Shown piece by piece: positions 26,301-37,827 of a DNA stretch of 64,000 nt. The notes under the pieces were generated by a model. The model made no database searches. It was not told the origin of the DNA and worked only from the letters and a program-made list of their open reading frames with translations. The stretch's first letter is position 1, and each line of letters opens with the position of its first letter. Source of the DNA: Syngnathus acus (Eukaryota; Chordata; Actinopteri; Syngnathiformes; Syngnathidae); NCBI RefSeq assembly GCF_901709675.1, contig NC_051089.1, forward strand, positions 12,327,976-12,391,975, read 5' to 3'. Made by a program: the position numbers and the translations under genes.

Positions 26301-26474
26301 TATTTGTCTGACTTCATTTTCCAAATACCTTATGGTTAGTTTTCCTCCTCTTGGGTTTTGTTGCTTGATAACATTTTCCACTTCATACTGGTGCTTCCCC
26401 TCACGGAGCTGGTGAACTATTAGCACACTTCCATTTACAAGAGAATCCTTCCATGTGGAAACAAAACAACCCAT
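23366..26474 (-). CDS. PDZ-like domain / interleukin-1-type trefoil protein (5 exons)
   Basis: Coding exons in transcript order: 26474-26329, 26202-26106, 25874-25499, 24552-24422, 23593-23366. They total 978 nt, 325 residues, and every GT-AG junction keeps frame. Residues 1-6 read MGCFVS, fitting an N-myristoylation signal (Gly2, Ser6) with a palmitoylatable Cys3. Residues 12-85 form a PDZ-like domain, including RRGDKLVQINGNDL and the PEQLAQAIVEG helix followed by PMLTVHK. An acidic linker follows at about 110-150. From about 155 to the end it looks like an IL-1 family beta-trefoil, with PVVLNFTDSDCFLKC and, at 284-294, FESALYRGWYI, close to the family signature although its usual proline is Arg. 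There is no signal peptide. It may be a teleost-only IL-1 family member; I cannot name it firmly. Non-coding upstream exons may exist. Confidence 0.75.
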
Positions 26475-28684
26475 TTGAACGTGAATCTCTCCACAGAAAT
26501 ATGCCTTAGTGGAGAAAAAAGAAAGAAGCATTGGTCACCCACCGCCACATCCATGTCGCTGACAATACGCAGTTGCTCTTGACCGAGTAGCACAACCAAG
26601 AGTGAACTCCTGTATCCCGTTTTATATTTCTGCCCTGAACAGAAGAGGAAGTAGCGAGCAGAGGCCACGAAAATTGCGGAATTGATATTGGATTGACGCT
26701 CAGCAAGCTGCAGATTGTGTAAGAAACAAGAACCTCACTTTGGGACCATTCACATCAATGCTACATATTGAAAATATGATTTTCTAGGGTTACACCCACA
26801 TCACCACACTTGACTTCATGCTTGTTGTTCCATTCCTCACACAAGCTTGATGCTCTCTGAACCAGCTAAGTTTATCTTGGTCTCATCAGACCACAGATTG
26901 CGGTTCTGATGATCTTGGCCAGTTTCAGGCCATGTTTTTGTAGCGCAACTGTTATTTTTTCATATCTTTAGACATTTCTTTGCCGTGAGTTGTCACATTG
27001 AAATTCCAGGGATCAGTATGAAAGATTCAAAGAGCAATAGCAGCAGATTTATTTTATTCACCTGAGATGGTAACACCAACTAGTCGCAGAGATGAAAAAC
27101 GTCTAATAGAAATTTTCACTCACTTTTTTGCCAATGTAATTATACTGTATAATGGAATAAACAAAAATGTGAGTTGTGTACTCATTTTGGTATATCAACC
27201 TAATGGAGTACACCACAATGTGGTGTTCATTCACTTCCCTAATCAGTGCATGCGTCTCTCTAGTTTATGAGCAAACACTAGCAGAAGAGGAAATGGAAGT
27301 CCTCGGTTGTACAGTATTTCACTGACATGGGAACTGAAAGGATACAACTTCCTCCGTGACTCTTCTGATCACGCTCAGTAATCCACTTGAATGAAACATG
27401 AACAATAAAACAGTCTTGATATTAACTGTCAGTTACACTGGAATCGGAACAACTCAGACCACAGAGTCAGTATGTCACACTCACATTTATCAACACTGAA
27501 ACTTCAACTGTTTACTCAACGCAACTGACAGAAATAATATTTTATTTATTATTTAGATCACTTAGAAAAGGGACTATAATAGTTAATCATTTATTTTGAA
27601 TATATACAGTACAAATAGCCACTGTTGGGTCTCCTCAGAGTTCCTCTTGTTAGTGCAATGAATGCATGTTTAATTCATCACGCATCATGCCAAACTAGCA
27701 ACACTAGAGAGTATCAGAACATTCATTCAGAATTTGGTCGGAAGATGTGATGAGGCCAAATATGAATATAATTAGGCTAGCACTGTAAACTTCACACTAC
27801 AAAAATTCTTCTGATACTTTTGATTTGAAAGGGAACGCTGCGTTTCATCCCACAACGGCGCAAACGCCCTCTTCTATCTTGCTAATCAAGCAAAATACCA
27901 AAAGAAAGAAAACTCCACTCATGATATCAATCATATCGGAAAAAATGCTCCAACAGATTTCAATACAATAATACACGGTAAGACAACCAAAGTTTGGCAT
28001 TGGCATTCATGTATCCCGACAAAAAGCAAGAATAATTACTCGGTTAAAACGCAAATACACACCCCCGCGTTTATTGTATATTTAGACACTGACGCTATTT
28101 CCAGCCATCCCTGGACCAGGCAGCTGAACATGTAGTTGGATTGAGTTACATGAAAAGCACATGGCACTGCCACAAAGTTTCATGTCCTCACAACAACTGA
28201 GGCTGCAAAACCTTTTTGCAAAGGACACAAGCGGACTGTCCAAGCGCTTCAAGGTGCAGTAAGGCAATCAAATTCTGCATGATGTTTTGTTAAAGTGACT
28301 GATTCTATCTTTAATATTTTAGTTAGGGGTGGCATATACAGTACTGTGTGAAAGACTTGGATTTGTTGTGCTTTGAACATTTGCAATCATCTCTATTTTT
28401 AAATGCCATTGAAACATGCTGTAAAAAATAAAAAAAAGTATAGTAATGCTTAAATTAAAATCGTATTGAAACACAAGTTAACTTATTTGTCAACAATTTG
28501 TTCAGCAATATTGTTGAAAGGTGTTTTTTTAGGTGCCTGGGTATCTAACACGGTTGTGTCAAACCCAGCAAAAAATATGATAAACAGTAAAGCTGGACGA
28601 ATACCATCATATGGTTGCTTATTACTTTTTTTCCTCTTGAAAAACATAAAGAATTGCCCCCAGAAAAAAAAGGGTCATTCAACA
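26475..28684. other. Intergenic region between divergent IL-1-like and FAD genes
   Basis: Beyond the Tc1-like remnant I see no supportable gene. It should contain both promoters and perhaps non-coding first exons of the two divergent genes. Confidence 0.5.
26820..27215 (-). mobile_element. Decayed Tc1-like transposon remnant
   Basis: Contains stretches recognisable from a Tc1-like element common in fish, in antisense: TTTATCTTGGTCTCATCAGA, then TTTTGTAGCGCAACTG, CTTTGCCGTGAGTTGTCACA and GATCAGTATGAAAG, and an end-like GTGAGTTGTGTACTCATTTT. The order fits a transposase 3' part with large internal deletions. There is no open reading frame, so it is dead. Confidence 0.6.
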
Positions 28685-31600
28685 ATGTTGCTGCCCCATG
28701 TGCATGAATGTCTTCAGATGGTGATGCTGGATGTGTTGATAATTGGGGGCGGGCCTCACGCCTTGACCCTGGCCAGCATGCTATCACCCTCGTACCCCGA
28801 ACACAACTCCAATCCAGGACGAGAGTCACACCTGCCCCCATCCCACACTGAAACACCAAGACTTGAGCTCGACCACAAAACCATTACCGGGCAAACCAAT
28901 GACAACACAAAGAGGGAGGTAACAAATGGTACAGTATCTTCAGTAATATGTTTCTATCATAGATGATATTTAGAACAATAAAAGGGTTATTACTTGTTAA
29001 AAATAAGACAAAATATGAGACCAAGAACCCACGATGAAGGTGGTTTATTTAAAAAAAAACATTGAAGCTATCCTCTGTGATTTGCTGAAAACCCCAGCAC
29101 TAAAGTTTTTGCGTTGCTCGTGGCATTTTTGTGCCACAGAATTGTGTTGTTATTAACACGAATATTAACTCACTAGCAGAAGGCGTCATCTGGCCGTCAG
29201 TCATCACCCTCCAAGTGGTTGACACTTATGGAGAGTGGACTTCTTTGTGGAAGAGTCAATTCACAGCCCTGAACATCCCTCATCTGCGCTCGCATACACT
29301 CGTGCACACGGACCCTGTCGACAAGGTCGAAACACATGGCAGCAACATGTAATGTTAAAACAAGGCATTCATGTGTATGTGTGTGCTTTTTGTCAGAAAG
29401 CACTGCAGGAGTTTGTGATGAGGCACAATCGTTCCACTGAGCTGCATAGTCTCCCCGACCGAGTGCGTATTCTGGATGACAACGCTTTCTTCAATGACAC
29501 GCGGCTCGGAAGCAAAGAGCGAAAACGTCTGAATGTCTCCTCCAACCTGAAGAACACTTTGTCCTTCAGTCTGCCAGGAACTCAACTGAGTGTGGATTTC
29601 TTTAAAGCTCAGGTTGGACTGTCTGTTATGTGTCTTACTCTTCAGCATGATGTGTTGAATTAACATACGTATTCAACTAAACCTTACATTTCTATGTATT
29701 TATTCATTTATTAATCTAGGTTTGCATTTTGCCCATTGTTTTCTCATTTTTGATGTGATATAAACCCAACGCCTTACTTTGCTTCGAGTAGATAGGGGTT
29801 TCTTTTATTGAATATCCATACATTGACTAGTTTTTTGCCATGCTTAATGTGTACTTTTGTTTTTCTTTAAAATGTAATTTCTACTTTTTAAAAAAAAACA
29901 TGACATTTCAAAGATGAACAGATTAATCAATGATGTTATTGTTTGGATATGATCAGTTAAAATAGTATGTCTTGCTCAAGCGCTCCAATATAGTTTCACA
30001 ATCCTGCCATATTACATTTATTTATGTATTTATTATTCCACTTTCCCAGACAAAAAATGCTAACGCACTCGCTGGGTAGCTCTTGACCTTGAGCAAATTT
30101 GGTCACCATTACCCAACAGTGGGTTAATTATTTTAAACACGTACAGTGGGTTGGACTTTGAATTTGGGTGGGTTCTTTTGGGACCTAGTGCTGAATTAGC
30201 TATTTCACGCAATTTGGGTTACTTTGGGTGCCTTTTTGGTGGCCTCCCGTGGGTTCGAGTCTTAGCTCAAGTTTTAAATTTGCATGTTTGCTTCAATGTA
30301 TGTGTTGCATTTTCTTTGAGTGCTCCAGCTTTCTCCAACATTCCGAAAACATGCATGCTAAATACTTAAAAGAGTCTAAACTGGATGGAAATGTTTGAAC
30401 ATACAGGTGGAGAAATATAACTTGGACAAGGTGCTTGTGAAGGGAACTGTTACCCGCATCTCCGCGGTGACTGAAGATGACCAAATGTGCCAAGAGGACA
30501 ACACAATAAATGGAAATGCTTTAAGACAAGGAGGTGGGAAGAAGAAAAGAGTGAAACATTTCCAAGTCCATCTTGAAGATGGCGTCGTGGTCAAAGCTCA
30601 ACAGTTGGTAATGGCAACAGGGCCCACCCGTGCCCAGATGGCAAACATCCCGCAGTGGGTAACTCAGATCGAGGAGAGCTATCCAGACGAGCGCCTGCAA
30701 CACACTGTGCACCTCATGCACTCGCTATCAAGGACCCAGCAAAACCTCAAAGACACTTGTGATTTCACACAAGGTAAGAGTTTGCATTCAAAGACGACAT
30801 ATCAAACCATTAATGAATACACCCCATCAACAAATTCGTCAATATTCCATGTGATAGTTTTATTATCAAACGGCACCTTATTTGGTTGTTTATATATTCA
30901 GAGGTTTTATCCCCAACCTATGACATCCCTATGTGTCTCTAGGCTCATGTGCGGTGTGTGAGGCAGGCCAGAGAGTAATGGTAGTTGGAGGAGGTCTGAC
31001 CAGCGCTCATGTCGTCTCCATCGCACTGCAGCAAGGGGCCAGTCATGTGACATGGGTCATGAGAAAGCACCTCCAGGTCCATCAACACTATACTACACCT
31101 ACTATGCAGAGGTGGCAAAAGTACTCACTAAAAGCTACACTAAAGTACTTTAACAAAGTATTTGGACTTCCACTGCATATATGACACTCCACAGAGAATA
31201 ACTGACCGTTTTTTTTAACATGTGTCTCACAGATAAAACAGTTTGATGTGGGCGATGTGGAAAGCCTGGTGGGTCGTTACTCCCATGTGGAGCATGGCAT
31301 CAAGATGGATGGCCAAGCCTTCCTCAGACAGTTCTTTAATGAAAGGAGTCTTCACAAGCGACTGGCTATGATTCGTCAGGCAAGGAAAGGAGGTGCTGTC
31401 ACCCCAGAGGCCTACATCCAATTGCAGCCATTTATTTTGAAAGGACAGGTGGCTGTGAAGACGTATTGTCAGGTAAATTGCATGGAAGTTATACTGACGT
31501 GAGATTGAACAGGCAGAGAACAATGACGATGTGCAAAGTACCCAGACTGAGGAACGGAAGATATAATGGAGCCATGTGATCTTATCCACGATAAGGACAA

Positions 31601-32701
31601 AAGTATAGGGGAAACAAAAGGAAGGAACAAATGAATAACATTTCAGATCTGTCCTTTGAAGGTTTAACAACGTTCACTCTTTAGGCAAGAAATTCTTTTA
31701 GGCATTCTATTGTTGAAAATGAAAATGGAGAAGGGAGTTTCAGGAGGCCAAAGCATGACGCCTGATGAATCACAAAGTTTTGCGTCATGATTCAATGCCC
31801 AGAAACCCGTGTGAATCTCTGGTCAGGTGAGTGAAGCCAGCTGGTGCTACAAGGGTCAAACCTGGAGGCTGACCCTTAGCAATGGAGACCACTGGATAGG
31901 AGACATGATTTGGTTGGCCACTGGGTGTAAACTTGATGTCAAACAGGACCCTTTGCTCTCTGACGTGATGAAGGAATTCCCGATAAAGGTGAGGATAAAA
32001 CCTTAGACATCCGGAAGTCAACTCATTGCATGTACCTATTTTTGGTTCACTATTCACAAATGTATCTGTTTTTTCTTTTGGTTTTTATTTAGCCTGCCTC
32101 AGGCATTCGGGGAATCTTTGCATTTTTTACGACTTTTTGTAAGCTGCCACTAGATGCCGCCAAAGCCCTGACTAATGGAAATAAGGAACTACCTGCACAA
32201 TATAGTGACGTATATCCTAACATACTTGCACATTAGGGGAGGGGAACAATTTGGCCTAGGTTGCTATCAGAAGTTATGGAGAGACATTTATTTCAAAGGT
32301 TACGTCAATTTTGAAATGATAAACTGTTTTGGCATCACTGTACATGTGTTCCCATGAAGGTGCTGGATGGCTGGCCATGCATATCAGAGACTTTACAGTG
32401 GGCAGAGGGGTGCCCTCTTTACTTGATGGGGCAGTACACCGCTCTTCAGGTAAAAAAAAAAAAAAAAAGAGTATAAAACAATAGCGTGATAGACAGCAAA
32501 TAATCCATGTGAGGTTTTACTCTTGCCCACCCACAGGTTGGACCTCATGCAGTAAACCTGGCAGGTGGACAGGCAGCCAGCATGAGAATTGCCAAGCACA
32601 TCCTGCGCCATCACAGCAACATGGAAGTGACTGAGCTGAGAGCAGGAAGATCTAAAACTGAAGAATATATTCAGCAAATGCAAGGACTTTTATGGCTCTA
32701 A
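28685..32701 (+). CDS. FAD/NAD(P)-binding oxidoreductase, N-hydroxylating monooxygenase-like (9 exons)
   Basis: Exons: 28685-28918, 29140-29325, 29397-29612, 30407-30773, 30943-31076, 31233-31472, 31827-31988, 32360-32449, 32537-32701. They total 1794 nt, 597 residues, with phases all consistent. A second in-frame ATG at 28718, just after a possible acceptor CTTCAG, would give 586. N-terminal DVLIIGGGPHALTLA is a Rossmann FAD fold. YGEWTSLWKSQFTALNIPHL with HTDP resembles the region following it in lysine/ornithine N-hydroxylase-like flavoproteins. A second Rossmann motif VMVVGGGLTSAHVVS should bind NAD(P)H, and ATG motifs (VMATGP, WLATGC) complete the pattern. The C terminus has VGPHAVNLAGGQAASMRIA. 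A loosely conserved loop follows the first fold. The substrate is unknown, and I do not recognise a named mammalian counterpart. Confidence 0.85.
31103..31190. repeat. GAGGTGGCAAAAGTACT-type repeat fragment in an intron
   Basis: Starts GCAGAGGTGGCAAAAGTACT and continues with several AAGTACTT words, the pattern of a frequent fish interspersed repeat. A related AAGTAC-rich stretch occurs at about 38310-38425. Confidence 0.5.
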
Positions 32702-32925
32702 CTACATTATGCATGCAAACGTGAGCATGTTCATCAAGTGTGGATTTTTTTTCCTTTTTTAAATTCCAGTTTTATTTTGACCTATGGTTAAGAATATTCT
32801 CAATAATCGTTGACATGCATGTTTCTGTAGGAATCTGCAAATATGTTAAGATTTATTATACATTTTATGATACGTTTAATGTACTGGATGAAATTGTTTT
32901 GTTTAAATTTACGTTCTGGTGATGG

Positions 32926-32931
32926 ATTAAA
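32926..32931 (+). terminator. Candidate poly(A) signal of the FAD enzyme gene
   Basis: ATTAAA 225 bases after the stop codon and just before the presumed pirin first exon. Confidence 0.45.
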
Positions 32932-32989
32932 ATCTTTGGACAAGAAATCGCTGAGTCATAATCTGATCTGCCACGCCCACCGATGACTT

Positions 32990-33041
32990 CCGTGTTTACA
33001 AGTGGACAGAAAAGAACAGTCATTTGGATTCACTACCTTGA
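32990..33041 (+). other. Probable non-coding first exon of pirin
   Basis: Ends in CCTTGAGG before a strong GTGAGTGTG donor. The first pirin coding exon starts with an acceptor (TTTTACAG, 33747) just 10 bases before its ATG, so an upstream leader exon is required. The exon's 5' limit is a guess. Confidence 0.4.
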
Positions 33042-33757
33042 GGGTGAGTGTGTACTATATCTGCACCATTAAATATAGTTTGCTCGCGTCTATTAATATA
33101 CAAAGTCTGCTTTGAACACATTTTAATATGCAACATTTTTCGACATATTCAAACATCATCGTACGGAGGAAACATATGCAAACAAATGCATTTTAAGGAC
33201 TTGTATACTGTTATTGTCATTGATCCAAGTCACATTCATTAACCAATTTGCGTGTTTATCATCTACGAAAAGAAAAGAGATGGATACAAATGCATGCAGC
33301 ATCGCGATGACGTCACCGAGTCACGGTTTTCTGGATTAGCGACTGGCTGCGGCTAATCAGATTTTTTTTCTTCATTTTTTTTGTTTTAAACCTACTGCCA
33401 CCTAATCCGCTTTACTGTGAACTGTTGTAATCTATAATGTGATTTTTCTTTCTACTAGTAAAGGTGACATCCAATAAATTCTTGTTTATGTTTTGTGCGA
33501 GCCTTCACATATTGCATGGTGGGAAATGTAGTTTTTTCATTTAAAGGGTTGACAAATGTCAAAAAGATGCAGTACAGTGAGACGGATTTCTAACTCATAC
33601 CGATAATTACAGAACCACAATTCTTCACATTTAAATCATGTGAAGGTAATTTCTAGCTGTTATGTAGAAATTTCAAAACGACATTTTATATTTAATAGTC
33701 ACACCACCCCAAAAAACCCAAACAAAAGAATTCACAATGTTTTACAGCACAATAAAC

Positions 33758-36700
33758 ATGAGAAAAGTGGAGAAAACTTTGCTGAGTGTGGAGCAGGGTG
33801 AAGGAGTTGGTGCCCGTGTTCGCAGAAGCATCGGTCGAAAAGAGGTAAAATATATTTTGAGTTATTTTCTGAACACAGAGACTTCCATTCTGTTTTCAAT
33901 GTACTTATTTCCAAATGTCCCTCCCAGTTGCAGAACCTAGATCCTTTTCTGATGCTGGATGAGTTTCGTGTCAGCAAGCCTGCAGGTTTTCCAGACCACC
34001 CTCACAGAGGATTTGAAACGGTAGGTTTAAACTGTTAATAATAATCATTGATTTGATCCACATCCACTTGGTACATGAAGATATTTCAGTTTATGTATAA
34101 CCGATGTCAACTTTCAATCCCAAAGTTATCCCCTAATTTTGGAAACAGCAGAGAATTGGCCTGATTCATTAGCATGGACGTGCCAAAGCATTTGCAACTT
34201 ATTCCAAGAAATGAGAAACGGATGTGAAAAGTAATTTTGAGAAATTCAGTTCTAATCTGAGAAATGTACCAAAGCAAGTGAGAAAATCTGTAATTATAAA
34301 ATTTATGGGGTGGGCATTAATTACTGTGGCAGCACTGAGTCACCATCCTCTGCCAATAGCAAGTATCCAAGGGGGCTCACTGTATCTATAAACACAAACT
34401 TAAAACAACTTTATTGCAAACATTCCAGATTAATCTCCCAGTGTGGGCGTATAGGGCTGTACTCCCAGCATGCCTTTCTGCAGGTGTGTTTGCTCACACT
34501 CACATGACTTTGGAAAAGATACAGCTGTGCTGAAAGATCACAGGAGGCTCGCAGTAGGAAGCCCAACTTTCAGATGTTCCCCACTGAATTCCCGACCCCA
34601 AACTCAGCACTTCTTTTGACCAGTGAGGCAGCCAAAAGAACACACATGCACGCACGCACGCACACACACACACACACACACAGTACTGACTGCATGAAGA
34701 GGACCACAAGGCTTGCAACATGACACTTAAAAAAGATAAACGGTCAGATCAGGTTCCTGCATTTTTCATGAAACTTAACACTCTTGTTCATTAGCGACAA
34801 TGGACAATTCAAGTAATGCACCATACAGCAAGCAGATTAGCGGACCTACTTTTCCTATCTTTTGATCTGCCTCTGAATTTCACTCGGTCAACCTCACTAT
34901 CGAAGCCAACTGTTGTGCTTATGTTTGGTGTTATTATGACATTTTGTTCCCTTGAAAGTGTCCTCTGGATCAAGATGAAACGTCTTTTAATCTTCCAGAT
35001 GTTTGCCGTTGGTGGAGGTCTTAAGTGAACTGGTATTGACAGTGCTTGGAAAAGTGATGAGCATTGTTTCTTCAACATTTGCTGTAAATAGGTAACATAC
35101 GTGTTGGAAGGGGTCATAGCACATGAAGATTTCTGTGGCCATTCAGGGCGACTGCAACCTGGAGATCTGCAAGTAATTATTTTTCAACAATATTAGACTC
35201 AATTTTAGAGGAGGAAATCCATGCCAATCATATATGATGATGGAGTATGATCCTTCTTATTTTTTTAACATTAAAATCACTTTCTGTAGGTTTTGAATTG
35301 TTGGGCTCAAATTAACACCGAAGATAAATGTAGTTTGAAGGTAACAAGAGGGTAAATTAGGCTTATACTGTATTTGCTGAGCTTTTAAAAGGTAGTTAAG
35401 ATTGAAGTGCAATATAAAAGTGAAAATGTGTGTGCATGTGTGTGCATGCCCAGTGGATGACTGCAGGACGGGGTGTGGTTCATGCAGAAATGCCCATGTC
35501 TGAGGAACCCTTGGTGGGTTTGCAGCTGTGGGTGAATCTATCCAGGCAAAATAAGATGGTGGAACCAGCCTATCAGGAGCTGCGGAGCTCTGAGATCCCC
35601 AAACCGTCTCAGGGCGGAGTCACCGTGGCTGTGATATCTGGCGAAGCCCTCGGAGCAAAGGTGTCTATTTGTTTGTGCCCTGTACAGTGCATTACATTTG
35701 TTTTGGGGCAAATTGATTTATGTTGTATTATAGTCCAAGGTCTACACCAGAACACCAACAATGTATTTGGATTTTTTGCTGAAGACTGGAGCCCAGCATG
35801 TACAGCCAGTCCCCTCAGGTAAATAATAGTCATAGAGGAGATTTCCAGCATGAGCGTGGTTTGGTTATTTAAATCATCCTGTTATGTTCCATATAAATCA
35901 ATTCATTCAGATGACAACCAGTTTATAAAGGGAATCTTTGTTAGGTATATCCAAGCCTTACTACTTTTTTTTTTTTCTTCACAGGATGGACTGCCTTCAT
36001 TTACACTCTATCAGGAACCATTCATGTTGGTGAGTGCTTGAATTTCAAATCCACTTCAACATAGTTCCTTAGCACCTGCAAAAGATAAAAAAAAAAAGTG
36101 AATTCACAAATATCATACTACTGCTATTTCCAGTTATGCCTATTCTTCCCTAAATAAATGTCATTTAGGTTTTACGAGTGACAAGCAAACCTTTGTCATA
36201 TTGGGCAGGCAAATTTGCTCAAATTGTTTTGATGATACCAAAAATGCCCAACAGCACGTTTGCTGCCACAATAACAATGAGTCAAATACATGAGTCATTC
36301 TCGGTGATCGGTTGTATGAGATTGAAATATTCCAGTTGGACATTGTTCTCTTTAAGGTCCTGATGAGGAGCAGCACAAGGTGGAGCCCCATCACACGGTG
36401 GTTCTTGGAGATGGGGACAGTGTTCGATTTGAAAACAAGGTGAGAGATACTCTATATACTCTTTCTCACTGTCGTTCTACTTCAGCTGATTTTATTTATA
36501 TTCTCAACAGGGTTCCGACATTTCCCGTTTTGTTCTGATCGCTGGAGAACCTCTCAATGAGCCCGTGGTGAAGCACGGTAGGTTTGACTTTTCCACAACA
36601 TTCTGATGTGTGTACAAAGAGGAACAAACAATGTGTTTGCTCCTCAGGTCCATTTGTGATGAACACGCAGGAAGAGATCAAGCAGGCTATCAGTGATTAC

Positions 36701-36766
36701 ACAAATGGTCAAAATGGTTTTGAGCGGGCCTTAAATTGGCGATCGAAGATCCGAGATTCATTTTGA
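33758..36766 (+). CDS. pir: Pirin (complete, 9 coding exons)
   Basis: Nuclear iron-binding bicupin that acts as a redox-dependent cofactor for NF-kappa-B and has quercetinase-like activity in related proteins. Coding exons: 33758-33844, 33928-34020, 35092-35172, 35454-35660, 35734-35818, 35985-36029, 36357-36439, 36511-36577, 36648-36766. They total 867 nt, 288 residues (human 290). Metal ligands are all present: H53 and H55 in [12 protein letters not shown]97 and E99 in VVHAEMP. The second cupin contains [15 protein letters not shown] and [14 protein letters not shown]; the end is [17 protein letters not shown]. The start ATG is taken from [10 protein letters not shown]; a more upstream in-frame ATG (33737) lies before the splice acceptor. 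Pirin is next to VEGFD in human too. Confidence 0.96.
34659..34682. repeat. (CA)n microsatellite in pirin intron 2
   Basis: CA run preceded by GCAC tetranucleotides. Confidence 0.9.
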
Positions 36767-36924
36767 CCGCTATGATGTGCAAGTTATATTGTTTGCCGTT
36801 TCCAAATATTTAGATTTTTATTAGTATTTTATTCCACAAAAAATGGACATTATATATTCCAATCTATTATATCAAAAACAGTCAAGTCAGTGGTTTTCAA
36901 ACTTTTCTGAAAATATATTTCCAA

Positions 36925-36930
36925 AATAAA
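36925..36930 (+). terminator. Candidate poly(A) signal of pirin
   Basis: AATAAA about 160 bases past the pirin stop codon. Confidence 0.6.
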
Positions 36931-37827
36931 ATATTTTCACAATTAACTACATTGAATTACAGTCGGTTGGTCCAAATGTGCAACAAAAATAGAGCAGAGG
37001 TTTTATTCCTGAATGTTAATACTGTAGTTAATTATAGGAGAAGTAAAAAGAAAAGTTCTTAATGATTAGATTAATTATTTGACATAAAACTATGCCATCT
37101 GCACCCATGGATCTCACAAAGGTGCATGATGAAGTGTCTCCCTCCTTAATGTTAATTTCTTCCGAGTCGGGAGGGGTGTCATCTGTAAGACATGATGGGG
37201 CGGTGCTACTCACATGTAACAGCGGTCTGGATCACATTTAAAACACATGTTAATGCTTATGCGTGTGCAGAAGAAACACATGATGAAGACATTTAACAGC
37301 ATTGGAAGGAAAGGATGAGAGCAAGAAGCAAATAAGTTTAATATGGGGGAAATGCACTTTTTGGATGAAGAGGTAAGGCAGACAATGACTAATTTCGATT
37401 GATAATCAGAGAGAGGACAGACTGAAACGCTCAGGCCTTTTTTTTTGCTAGCTCCATTTGGACAAAGAAGGAGGTGGGTGATAAGAAGCCTTCAAGGGGC
37501 TCTTTGAATTTTATGAGGTCATTTTCAGCTTCTAGCTCATTGCCTACTTGCTCAAGTGAACACCGCATCAAAGCTGCACAAATAAGACGTTCAAAGTTTT
37601 AAAGCCCCTCCATTTGGCTGGCGGGTGTCTGGGGGCTGCTTTTGTGACAGGTTACGTCTGGCTCATACACAAACACACACACGCACACACACAGTGAGGT
37701 TGAGAGTTTATCCAGCACATACACGGAGGAGGTCAGTCAGTCTGGCAGTCAGAGGCAGACAGCTGTGAGAAGGAAGACGAGTTCACAGCGAGTGCTTCTC
37801 AGACGCCAGAGCCGAGGATCCGAGTGG
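36931..37827. other. Intergenic region and vegfd 5' leader
   Basis: No gene is seen. A short CA repeat (37672-37692) precedes a GA-rich stretch that probably belongs to the vegfd leader. No TATA box was assigned. Confidence 0.5.

Noticed and set aside
26435-26706. Possible extra 5' coding exon of the IL-1-like gene (frame with SARYFLFCSGQ)
   Set aside because: Joining it would need an intron of only about 35-40 bases, below the usual minimum, and it has no recognisable domain. A non-coding leader exon remains possible.
17283-33000. Search for cltrn (collectrin) or bmx between ace2 and pirin
   Set aside because: No second collectrin module and no kinase, SH2 or PH exon was recognised; the intervening genes are the IL-1-like and FAD genes.
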